A stretch of DNA of 64,000 nucleotides from Nocardia mexicana NBRC 108244 (lineage in GTDB: Bacteria > Actinomycetota > Actinomycetes > Mycobacteriales > Mycobacteriaceae). The position numbers and the translations under genes are program-made. Below the pieces are notes generated by a model, which saw only the letters and a program-made list of their open reading frames with translations, ran no database searches and was not told the origin of the DNA. Positions 50,252 through 57,777 of the stretch are shown piece after piece; within the stretch, counting starts at the first letter, position 1, and each line of letters opens with the position of its first letter. The stretch is taken from contig NZ_BDBV01000002.1 of assembly GCF_001613165.1 (NCBI RefSeq), forward strand, positions 39,219 through 103,218. Reading direction: 5' to 3'.

Positions 50252-50324
50252 CACGCACCCCCTACGTGTCCCCGCACCCGCTACAGCGCCCGCAGGGAGT
50301 GCGGGAATACGCAAGGGGTGCGCG
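50252..50324. repeat. Dispersed palindromic element, copy C
   Basis: Arms 50252-50285 and 50291-50324 pair at 25 of 34 positions around a 5-base loop. It lies between convergent genes, 12 bp after the ptpB stop and 6 bp from the stop of the truncated ligase gene. Confidence 0.8.
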
Positions 50325-50329
50325 AAGGC

Positions 50330-51565
50330 TCAGTCGGCGCGGTGGACGAGTCCGTCCTCGTCGATGTCGACCTGGTTGCCGGTGTGGAACCAGGAGCCGG
50401 TGAAGCGGGACTCGGTGGTCTCCGGATCGTTCCAGTAGCGGGGCGTGACATTGGGCCCGCGGCAGAGCAGTTCACCGTGACCCGCGGCGGCCTGCGGGCC
50501 CCACAGCGCCAATTCGGTACCGCCGAACGGGAATCCGAGCAGGTCGCACCGGGGAGCCTCGCCGCCGTCGGGCAGCGCCAGGCCGATTCCGCTGGTCTCG
50601 GTGGCACCCCAGACCGACCACTGCCGGGCCAGCGGGAACACCTCGCGCAATGCGGCGGCCACGACCTCCGAGGTGCCGGGATCCGTCGCCGCCAATTCTG
50701 CGCGGTGCCCGGCGCTGCAGACCTGTCGCACGCCCTCGGCCCGCAGTCCGGCCAGTTCGGGCAGCAGACCGGCGAAGATGCGGGGCGTCGCCGCGACCGT
50801 GTCGATGCGCTCGGACACGATGGCCTCCGCGATCAGCGTCGGATCCGGGGCCAGCACCACCGTTCCACCGACGGCGAAGGTCGGCAGCAACTGGTCCACG
50901 CAGCCGCTCGCGTGCGCCAGCGGCAGCAGCACCAGATTGCGCAGACCGTCGGTGGGCAGGTCCAGCGCGCCCACCATCGATCGAACCGCGGACAGCAGGT
51001 TCTCGTTGGTCAGCTCCACCCCCTTGGGCGGGCCCGAATCCTCCTGGGCCACCGCGCCGCTGGTGTAGCACAGCAGCGCCAGCTCGCTCAGCGAGGCGCC
51101 GTCGTCGATGAATGCCGCGCCGTCGGGGAAATCCGCGCAGCCGGGCCCGCCGAGCACGAAATCCGTGCTGCTGTCCGAGAGGAGCTGGGCCGCAATATCG
51201 TCGGGCAGTCCGTCCTGCACCAGCACCGGCACCGCGCCGGACAGCAGCGCGCCCAGGAACGCCTGGATCCAGCGCGCCCCCACCGGCATCCGCACCGCAA
51301 CCCGGTCGCCGTAGCCGATGCCGTGCTCCTGCAGCCCACCCGCGATCCGCGAGGCCGAATGCCACAGCTGCCGGTAGGTCAGCCGCGGGCCACCGATCTC
51401 CACCACCGCCTCCCGGCCCGAGAAGGCGTGCACCTGCACGTCGAGTAGCTCGGTGAGTGCGGGATTGAGGTTGCCGTAGCGCAGCACTCCGTCCGCGCCA
51501 CGCGCAAGAGGGTTGTCACACCACGGATTTCGCGATTGCGGATATTCGACCAGGAGCTGCGCCAT
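50330..51565 (-). CDS. Acyl-CoA synthetase (AMP-binding) lacking its C-terminal domain
   Basis: A 411-residue adenylate-forming enzyme cut short. The N-terminal domain is complete in layout, with LTYRQLWHSASRIAGGL, the ATP-binding LLCYTSGAVAQEDSGPPKG (odd, since the usual YTSGTTG is altered), WGATETSGIGLAL and GSWFHTGNQVDIDEDG. The protein then stops at LVHRAD, where the family normally goes on with about 100 more residues including the catalytic lysine lid. The stop is 6 bp from repeat copy C and no remnant of the lid is present downstream. The ATG at 51565 has GGAGGG four to five bases upstream. It is probably inactive or specialised. Confidence 0.8.
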   Translation of the reverse strand: MAQLLVEYPQSRNPWCDNPLARGADGVLRYGNLNPALTELLDVQVHAFSGREAVVEIGGPRLTYRQLWHSASRIAGGLQEHGIGYGDRVAVRMPVGARWIQAFLGALLSGAVPVLVQDGLPDDIAAQLLSDSSTDFVLGGPGCADFPDGAAFIDDGASLSELALLCYTSGAVAQEDSGPPKGVELTNENLLSAVRSMVGALDLPTDGLRNLVLLPLAHASGCVDQLLPTFAVGGTVVLAPDPTLIAEAIVSERIDTVAATPRIFAGLLPELAGLRAEGVRQVCSAGHRAELAATDPGTSEVVAAALREVFPLARQWSVWGATETSGIGLALPDGGEAPRCDLLGFPFGGTELALWGPQAAAGHGELLCRGPNVTPRYWNDPETTESRFTGSWFHTGNQVDIDEDGLVHRAD

Positions 51566-51668
51566 AGATCCCTCCGAGCGCCTCGATTCGGCAGGCACCT
51601 GTGACTATATGACGCAGATCACAAACTCGGGCGGATAGCGGGCAAACGTGTCCGCACCGTCATACCGG

Positions 51669-52463
51669 TCACTTCCCGGTATAGGTGGCCTTACCCGGTC
51701 CGACCTCCAGGAAGCTGCGCACGGCGCCGCGCAGATCTTCGGTGCCGAACAGCGCGCCGGACACCTCCGGGGTCACCGAATCCGCATGCGCCACACCGCC
51801 GGAGCGCCACGCCCCCACGATCTGCTTGGTGGCCGCGTGCGCGCGGGTGGGGCCTTCGGCCAGCTTGGCCGCCAGCGCGCGGGCGGCGGTGTCGACGTCC
51901 TCGTGCACGGCGTTGACCACACCCCACTCGGCCAGCTCGCCCGCGCCGTACAGGTCGCCGGTCATCACCAGTTCGCGGGCGCGGCCGGACCCGGCGCGTT
52001 CGGCCAGCCGCTGCGGGCCGCCCATCGAGGGCGTCAGCCCGACCACCGTCTCGACCAGGCCGAACTTCGCCTTCGACCCGGCCAGCACGATGTCACAGGC
52101 CAGCGCGACCTCGAAGGCGGCGGTCAGGGTCAGGCCGTGCGCGGCGAACACCACGGGACACGGCAGGGCCTCCAGCGGATGGATGATCCGCGCGAACAGG
52201 CTGCGCCACAGCTCGGCGCCCTCCTCCGGCGACAGCCCGTCGAAGACGTGCACGTCCACGCCGCCGGACACCATCTTGCCCTCGGCGCGCAGCAGCACCG
52301 CGCGGGGCGGATCCGCGCTCAGCTCGGCGATATCGGCGGCCAGCGACTCCATCAGCGCCTGGTCGAAGAGGTTCAGCGGCGGGTTGTCGATGGTGAGGAC
52401 GGCCAGCTGCGCCCCGTTGTCGGTGTCGACGCGTTCCAGGCGGGTGGGTTTCGAATCGCTCAT
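51669..52463 (-). CDS. Enoyl-CoA hydratase/isomerase (crotonase) family protein
   Basis: A 264-residue crotonase-fold protein. Core elements are LTIDNPPLNLFDQALMESL, the oxyanion segment EGKMVSGGVDVHVFDG, the CoA-binding AAFEVALACDIVLAGSKAKFG, and LVETVVGLTPSMGGPQRLAERAG. One candidate catalytic glutamate lies in GLVET, while the GGGxE position reads AAFE. Hydratase or isomerase activity is therefore plausible but not certain. ATG at 52463. It follows the ligase gene on the same strand after a 103-bp gap and could supply a lipid-degradation step. Confidence 0.9.
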   Translation of the reverse strand: MSDSKPTRLERVDTDNGAQLAVLTIDNPPLNLFDQALMESLAADIAELSADPPRAVLLRAEGKMVSGGVDVHVFDGLSPEEGAELWRSLFARIIHPLEALPCPVVFAAHGLTLTAAFEVALACDIVLAGSKAKFGLVETVVGLTPSMGGPQRLAERAGSGRARELVMTGDLYGAGELAEWGVVNAVHEDVDTAARALAAKLAEGPTRAHAATKQIVGAWRSGGVAHADSVTPEVSGALFGTEDLRGAVRSFLEVGPGKATYTGK

Positions 52464-52561
52464 CGGCCGAATCTATCCAGGTGCCGCCGCCGCAGGGAAC
52501 ACCCGGGCCCGAACGAGTCGGGGACGACGGCGGGACATACGGCGCGATCTGCGAAACTAGG

Positions 52562-53590
52562 ATGGTGAGCACCTCGTCGTCCGACAGCGCCACCTACATC
52601 GAGCCCGGGGAATTCAAGCGGGACACGAACTACATCACGACCCGCATCACCGCCGACGGGCGCGACGGGTATCCGGTCGAACCGGATAGATATCGCCTGG
52701 TCGCCGCGCGCGCCTGCCCGTGGGCGAATCGCACCCTCATCGTGCGGCGGCTGCTGGGCCTGGAAGAGGTGCTGTCGCTGGGGCTCTGCGGGCCCACGCA
52801 CGACAAGCGCAGCTGGACATTCGATCTCGATCCGGGCGGCGTGGATCCGGTCCTGGGCATCCATTTCCTGCGCGACGCCTACTTCGCGCGGTTCCCGGAC
52901 TACCCGCGCGGGATCACGGTCCCCGCGGTCGTGGACGTGTCGACCGGGCAGGTCGTCACCAACGACTACCCGCGGATCACCCTCGATTTCTCCACCGAGT
53001 GGACGCGATTCCACCGGCCCGGGGCGCCCGAGCTGTATCCGGAGCCGCTGCGCGCGGAGATCGACGAGATCGACCGCCGGGTGTACACCGAGGTGAACAA
53101 CGGCGTCTACCGCTGCGGTTTCGCCGGCGCCCAGGACGCCTACGACGCCGCCTACGACCGGCTGTTCACCGCGCTGGACTGGCTGTCCGAGCGCCTGGCG
53201 CGGCAGCGCTACCTGGTGGGCGACACCATCACCGAGGCGGATATCCACCTGTTCACGACCCTGGTCCGCTTCGACGCGGTCTATCACGGCCACTTCAAGT
53301 GCAACCGCAACAAATTGACAGAGCTACCGGTGCTGTGGGCCTACGCCCGGGATCTGTTCCAGACGCCGGGCTTCGGCGACACCGTCGATTTCACCCAGAT
53401 CAAGCAGCACTACTACATCGTGCACGCCGACATCAATCCCTCCGGCATCGTGCCCAAGGGCCCGGACCTGGCGAACTGGCTCACCCCGCACGGCCGGGAG
53501 GAGCTGGGCGGCAGACCCTTCGGCGACGGCACCCCTCCCCCGCCGCCCAGGGAATCCGAGCGAGTCCCGGCCGATCACACGGTGGGCTGA
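52562..53590 (+). CDS. Xi-class glutathione S-transferase/quinol reductase-like protein
   Basis: A 342-residue protein of the YqjG/ECM4 type. The active-site motif is ARACPWANRTLIVRR with the CPWA cysteine. It is followed by the characteristic ITVPAVVDVSTGQVVTNDYP and a C-terminal helical domain with YLVGDTITEADIHLFTTLVRFDAVY and HFKCNRNKLTELPVLWAY. These enzymes reduce glutathionyl-hydroquinones. Actinobacteria make mycothiol, so the natural thiol may differ. The ATG at 52562 is followed by a GTG that could also start it. The gene diverges from the crotonase gene and runs into a half-copy palindromic repeat. Confidence 0.9.
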   Translation: MVSTSSSDSATYIEPGEFKRDTNYITTRITADGRDGYPVEPDRYRLVAARACPWANRTLIVRRLLGLEEVLSLGLCGPTHDKRSWTFDLDPGGVDPVLGIHFLRDAYFARFPDYPRGITVPAVVDVSTGQVVTNDYPRITLDFSTEWTRFHRPGAPELYPEPLRAEIDEIDRRVYTEVNNGVYRCGFAGAQDAYDAAYDRLFTALDWLSERLARQRYLVGDTITEADIHLFTTLVRFDAVYHGHFKCNRNKLTELPVLWAYARDLFQTPGFGDTVDFTQIKQHYYIVHADINPSGIVPKGPDLANWLTPHGREELGGRPFGDGTPPPPPRESERVPADHTVG

Positions 53591-53606
53591 TCCCGACGGC
53601 TCGGTT

Positions 53607-53641
53607 CCCGCACCCCGCGCGTGTTCCCGCACACCGTGCAG
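53607..53641. repeat. Half copy (D) of the dispersed palindromic element
   Basis: A 35-bp stretch matching one arm of the element, with boxes CCCGCACCCC and CCCGCACACC separated as in the full copies and ending in GTGCAG. The partner arm is missing. It lies in a convergent gap after the GST gene. Confidence 0.65.
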
Positions 53642-53664
53642 CCGGACGAGGGATGTCAGCCGTC

Positions 53665-54075
53665 CTACGCCCCGGCGTAGGTGCCGAAGCTCCAGTAGAC
53701 GCCCTCGGGATCGCGGCAGCTGAATCCGCGCGAGCCGTAATCCTCCTCGCGCAGTTCCGTGGTGATGGCGGCGCCCGCGGCCTTCGCGCGCTCGTACACC
53801 TCGTCCGGGTTGTCGATGACGATGTACACCGAACCGGCGCCGGGCGAGGGAGAACACGACGCCATGCCCTCGCGCTCCGAGCCGAGCATGATGCCGCCAC
53901 CGCCCGGCCAGCGCAGTTCGGCGTGCTCGACGACGTCGCCGTCGCCGTAGCGGGCGGTCTCGACGAAGCCGAACGCCTTGCGCAGGAATTCGATCGCCGC
54001 GGGGGCGTCACGGTAGGTGAAGGTCGGCCACATCGGCGCGGTGGTGATGCTGGTTTCGCTGACTGTCTCGGTCAT
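53665..54075 (-). CDS. VOC (glyoxalase/bleomycin-resistance) family protein
   Basis: A 136-residue protein of the VOC fold, PhnB-like subset. It contains TFTYRDAPAAIEFLRKAFGF, VVEHAELRWPGGGGIMLGSE, VYIVIDNPDEVYERAKAAG and DYGSRGFSCRDPEGVYWSFGTY. The final DPEGVYW motif is diagnostic. Metal or substrate identity is not visible. The ATG overlaps the end of the AraC gene by 4 bp, so the two are co-translated, and the regulator probably controls the operon. Confidence 0.88.
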   Translation of the reverse strand: MTETVSETSITTAPMWPTFTYRDAPAAIEFLRKAFGFVETARYGDGDVVEHAELRWPGGGGIMLGSEREGMASCSPSPGAGSVYIVIDNPDEVYERAKAAGAAITTELREEDYGSRGFSCRDPEGVYWSFGTYAGA

Positions 54076-54959
54076 GTGGCCGAGCCTTCCAGCGGCAGCC
54101 GCTCCCGGTCTTGGACGAATGGGAACTGCTCGTTGGCCAGCCACGTCGACGGTGGCATGCCCGCCAGTTCGCGCCATTCCCTGGCCATGTGCGCCTGGTC
54201 GTAATATCCGGCCGCCGCGGCGACCTCGGCGATCGACAGATCGAGCCGGCGCGGGGTGTACACCGAGAGTCCGGCGGCGGTGGCGACCGATCGCAGCAGC
54301 CGATGCGAGAACTCGAAGCGGGCCAGCCGGGCGGCGTCCTTCGGGGTGATCCCGAACTCGGCGACGAAGCGGCTGCCGAGATACCTTCGGCTCCAGCCGA
54401 TCTCGGTGGCCACGTCGGCCACGCGGGCCTGCCCCGATCCGGCGGTGAGCAGCCGCCACGCGTGCCGCAGGTTCGGATCCATCGCGGTATCGGCGACCCG
54501 GCGCAGCAGGATCTCGTCCAGGATCGCGAACCGCTTCGGCCAGTCCGAGGTGGCCGACACCCGCTCGCGCAGCTCGGGCACGTCCGCGCCGAGCAGATCG
54601 GCGAGATCGATCACCCACGATCCGAGCTCGGCCACCGGTACCCCCAGCAGGGCCCGCGCACCCTGCGGCGTCACCTCCAGCTGGATGCCGTGCTGGAAGC
54701 CGCGGTGCGCGATCGAACAGGGCCGCACGGTGAGACCGCTGGCCATCGTCTCCCAGGTGCCCGGCGCCTGCCCGGGATGGGGCGACACCGGGATGTCGAG
54801 CGGCTCGTCGATGGTGACGATCACGGTGAGATCGGTGCCCGGCATGCCGATATGCGTGCCCGGGTCGAAGCCGCGCATCAGATACCCCTGGTAGCTGCGG
54901 ACGAATGCCCGCAGCCGCGGATCCGGCAGCCCCCGGGCGCCCTCCGAGACACCACTCAC
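54072..54959 (-). CDS. AraC family transcriptional regulator
   Basis: A 295-residue regulator. The C-terminal two-helix DNA-binding region is readable: VADVATEIGWSRRYLGSRF, then EFGITPKDAARLARFEFSHRLL, then LSIAEVAAAAGYYDQAHMAREWRELAGMPPS. The insert between the helices is longer than usual (about 25 residues). The N-terminal 130 residues would bind the ligand. The GTG at 54959 is the first start in frame. It overlaps the VOC gene by 4 bp at its end. Confidence 0.87.
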   Translation of the reverse strand: MSGVSEGARGLPDPRLRAFVRSYQGYLMRGFDPGTHIGMPGTDLTVIVTIDEPLDIPVSPHPGQAPGTWETMASGLTVRPCSIAHRGFQHGIQLEVTPQGARALLGVPVAELGSWVIDLADLLGADVPELRERVSATSDWPKRFAILDEILLRRVADTAMDPNLRHAWRLLTAGSGQARVADVATEIGWSRRYLGSRFVAEFGITPKDAARLARFEFSHRLLRSVATAAGLSVYTPRRLDLSIAEVAAAAGYYDQAHMAREWRELAGMPPSTWLANEQFPFVQDRERLPLEGSAT

Positions 54960-55092
54960 GCAGTCCAGATTAGGCCGAGCGCCGGAACCCGCGCGCTGTC
55001 CGGCTCGTTCTCGGGTGGAAGAAGACGCCGCCGTGGCGACACGGGCATGCCTGCACTATCTATGGATATACAGACCATATGTAAACCACGTA

Positions 55093-55203
55093 GGTTTGCG
55101 GCGCGGCTCGGTTTTCAGCGGCCTCCGCGTACGCGACGAAGGAGCTAGCGGAGGCCGCTGAAAACCGAGCCCTCGGGGCGCCGCAAACCCGCGGCGCCCG
55201 AGG
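55093..55203 (+). promoter_or_regulatory. Nested, mutually exclusive hairpins before a three-gene operon
   Basis: A perfect 24-bp stem pairs 55105-55128 with 55148-55171, with a 19-base loop. It extends by a perfect 12-bp outer stem (55093-55104 with 55178-55189). A second hairpin (55171-55184 with 55191-55203, 6-base loop, one bulge) uses the same right arm, so the outer stem and the second hairpin cannot form together. The first gene starts 29 bp downstream. The layout resembles an attenuator, or a relic of a mobile repeat. Confidence 0.8.
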
Positions 55204-55231
55204 CGACGCAATAGACACAGAGAGGTTGCCG

Positions 55232-55945
55232 ATGTTCAAGGGCGGTGCGGAGAAGGCGGTGAAGGCACTGCTCGACAACGGGGCGCAGCTGCAGGCTCCG
55301 GCCGTCGCGAAGTACGTCGACCGCTTCCGGCGGACGCACCCGGACGAGAGCCCGGCCCAGATTATCGAGCGGATCGAGCGCATCTTCCTGACCACGGTGA
55401 CCGGCAGCGGCACCGCGGTCGGGGCGACCGCCGCGGTGCCCGGGGTCGGCACCGTCGCCTCCCTGGCGGCGATGAGCGCCGAGACCACGTTCTTCCTGGA
55501 GGCCTCGGCGGTGTTCACCCTGGCCGTGGCCGCGGTACACGGCATCGCGCCCGACGACAAGGAGCGCCGCCGCGCCCTGGTGCTGGCGGTGGTGCTGGGC
55601 GAGAGCGGGATGCAGATCGTCGAGAAGAACGTCGGCCATTCCGCGAAGAACTGGGGATCGCTGCTGGCCAACCAGATTCCGGGCATCCGCAATATGAACG
55701 AGTCGCTGATGAAGCGGTTCATCGTGCAGTTCATCGCCAAGCGCAGCGCGCTGATGTTCGGCAAGGTGCTGCCGGCCGGAATCGGCGCCGCCGTAGGCGG
55801 TTTCGGCAACCGGGCGATCGGAAAGCACACCATCGCCAATGCCCGCCAGGCCTTCGGCCCGGCCCCGCTGACCTGGCCGAGCCCGATGGTGATCGACGCG
55901 GATCCGCTGCCGGCGCTGGACGACAAGTCCCCCGGGCAGCAATGA
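55232..55945 (+). CDS. Membrane-associated protein of unknown function
   Basis: A 237-residue protein, first of a three-gene operon. Two hydrophobic Gly/Ala-rich segments are visible: SGTAVGATAAVPGVGTVASL and FFLEASAVFTLAVAAVHG. A later segment is FGKVLPAGIGAAVGGFGN. Charged helical parts flank them (DKERRRALVLAVVLGESGMQ). It resembles EcsC-type proteins associated with ABC transporters, but I do not claim that family. The ATG at 55232 has GAGAGG six bases upstream. It overlaps the ABC ATPase gene by 4 bp, so it is probably a partner of that transporter. Confidence 0.7.
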   Translation: MFKGGAEKAVKALLDNGAQLQAPAVAKYVDRFRRTHPDESPAQIIERIERIFLTTVTGSGTAVGATAAVPGVGTVASLAAMSAETTFFLEASAVFTLAVAAVHGIAPDDKERRRALVLAVVLGESGMQIVEKNVGHSAKNWGSLLANQIPGIRNMNESLMKRFIVQFIAKRSALMFGKVLPAGIGAAVGGFGNRAIGKHTIANARQAFGPAPLTWPSPMVIDADPLPALDDKSPGQQ

Positions 55946-56883
55946 GCACGGCGCAGCCACCCGCCTTCGCCGCCGCCGGACTGACCAAGCGATTCGACGC
56001 CGTGAGCGCGGTGCGCGAGGTGAGTTTCACCGTGCCCGCGGGCACCACCGCCGCGCTGGTCGGCCCCGGCGGTTCGGGCAAGACCACCATCGTGCGAATG
56101 CTGCTGGGACTGCTGCCGCCGACCTCGGGCGGCGCGGCGTTCGGCGGCAACGGATCGGAGGCCCATCGGCCGCCCGGGTCGGTCGGGGCGATGCTGCAGC
56201 CGCGCGGACTGCATCCGCTCCGCACCGTGCGAGGTCAACTGCGCGTCTACGCCGCCGCCGTGGGCGTCTCCGATGACCGGGTCGACGCTCTGCTGGAGCT
56301 CACGAGCCTGGAAGCCGTTGCCGGAGAACGGATCCGCACCCTTCCGGCGGGCGTGCAGACGCGGCTGGCCCTGGCGATCGCCCTGCTCGGCGATCCGCCG
56401 CTGCTGGTCCTCGACGACCCGTTCACCGGGCTCGAACCGCCCGAACGCGGCTGGCTCGGCGACTACCTGCGCAGACATGCCCGCCGCGGCGGGACCACGC
56501 TGCTGACCTCGCAGAGCCTGGCGGCGGTGCTGCCGGTGGCCGACCAGTTGATCGTGCTGGGCGGTGGTTCGGTGGTGTATCAGGGCAGTCCGCGCCGGCT
56601 GCGGCGCAGCCATCCCGATCGCCTGGTGGTCGGCGTATCCAGTGCGATCGCGCTGGCGACCACCCTGGCCGCGCAGGGCTTCACCGATACGGTGATGCGC
56701 GCGGACGGCCGCCTGGCCGTGGCGGACGCCTCGCGGACGGAGATCGAGGCCGCCGCGTCCACCGCCCGGGTGCAGCTGACGGAGATGATCCCCGAACCGG
56801 TACACCCCGACCGGGTGCTGGCCGCGCTCACCCGAACCGCCCCGCCCGTCCAACCTCCGATGCCTTACGGGACGCCACCATGA
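55942..56883 (+). CDS. ABC transporter ATPase with degenerate motifs
   Basis: A 313-residue ABC ATPase. Walker A GPGGSGKT (41-48) and Walker B LLVLDDPFTGLEP are clear, but the second residue after Walker B is Asp rather than Glu. The usual LSGGQ signature reads LPAGVQ, and the switch histidine region reads TLLTSQSLAAV, where His is expected. ATP hydrolysis may be slow or absent. The C-terminal part (residues 220-310) is a long extension seen in exporter ATPases. The ATG overlaps the upstream gene by 4 bp and its stop overlaps the permease gene by 4 bp. Confidence 0.85.
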   Translation: MSTAQPPAFAAAGLTKRFDAVSAVREVSFTVPAGTTAALVGPGGSGKTTIVRMLLGLLPPTSGGAAFGGNGSEAHRPPGSVGAMLQPRGLHPLRTVRGQLRVYAAAVGVSDDRVDALLELTSLEAVAGERIRTLPAGVQTRLALAIALLGDPPLLVLDDPFTGLEPPERGWLGDYLRRHARRGGTTLLTSQSLAAVLPVADQLIVLGGGSVVYQGSPRRLRRSHPDRLVVGVSSAIALATTLAAQGFTDTVMRADGRLAVADASRTEIEAAASTARVQLTEMIPEPVHPDRVLAALTRTAPPVQPPMPYGTPP

Positions 56884-57662
56884 TTCTGACCGTGCCCACG
56901 GACGTGAGCCGGGCCGCCACCGTCGAGATCCGCAAGATCACCACGCTGCGCGCGGGCTGGATGCTGATCCCGGTATGCGCCGCGATCGGGTTCGTGGCCA
57001 CGGCCGTCACGGCGATCACCGGCACCGGGCCGCAGAAGGATCAGGCGCTGGCGACCGGCACCGCCAGCATCGGCATCTACCTGGGTATAGCGACGGCGCT
57101 GGTCACGGGCGCGGTGTTCGCGGCGCTCGGGTCGGGCGGCGAGTATCGCTTCGGGAGTATGCCGCTGACCGCCCTGTTCACCCCCGATCGCGACGTGCTG
57201 TGCGGCACGAAACTCGCTGTGGCCGCTGGCTATTCGCTGCTGCTCGCGCTGGCTGCGGAGGTGGGCGCCGCGCTCGCACTGGCGATATTCGGACGAGACG
57301 AGATCGAGTTCGGGCTGCGGCTGGCGACCGTTTTCGGCGGTGGCCTGCTGGCGCCGGCGTGCTGGGGCGTGATCGGCGCGAGCCTCGGGTTGCTGCTGCG
57401 CTCCGCGGTCCCGGCGATCGGCGCGATGGCCGCGTGGCTGGTGGTCGTCGAGCCGCTGCTGTGGGTGGTCATGAACGGAATCGGCGTTCCCGGTTTCGCG
57501 GCAATGCTCCCCGGCTCGGCGACCGTCGGCACGGTCGCGGTCGACTCGTTCCCGAAGAGCCCGTTCCTGCCGCCGAGCGCGGCCTCGGTCGTCGTCCTGC
57601 TGCTCTGGGCCGCGGCCGCCGGTGGCGCGGCGTGGTGGTACCTGCGCGAGCGCGAGATCTGA
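56880..57662 (+). CDS. ABC transporter permease
   Basis: A 260-residue ABC-2-like permease with six membrane segments, including MLIPVCAAIGFVATAVTAIT, GIYLGIATALVTGAVFAALG, LLLALAAEVGAALALAIFG, VIGASLGLLLRSAVPAIGAM and ASVVVLLLWAAAAGGAAWWY. It is the membrane part for the ATPase before it (4-bp overlap). No substrate is evident. Systems of this layout often export small lipids or antibiotics or confer self-resistance. Confidence 0.85.
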   Translation: MILTVPTDVSRAATVEIRKITTLRAGWMLIPVCAAIGFVATAVTAITGTGPQKDQALATGTASIGIYLGIATALVTGAVFAALGSGGEYRFGSMPLTALFTPDRDVLCGTKLAVAAGYSLLLALAAEVGAALALAIFGRDEIEFGLRLATVFGGGLLAPACWGVIGASLGLLLRSAVPAIGAMAAWLVVVEPLLWVVMNGIGVPGFAAMLPGSATVGTVAVDSFPKSPFLPPSAASVVVLLLWAAAAGGAAWWYLREREI

Positions 57663-57777
57663 GCGGTCCCGGCGTACGCCGGGACGACGGGGAGATTTCG
57701 GTGGCGTGAGTGCGAGACGGGCCGCACAGCCGCGGGAACAAAGTGGTGTCGGTGGGCGTCGGTAGTTTCGAACTCAT

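Noticed and set aside
50240..50330. A frameshift explaining the short acyl-CoA ligase
   Set aside because: The DNA after its stop is the palindromic repeat and then the 3' end of ptpB on the other strand. No frame there encodes a ligase C-terminal lid.
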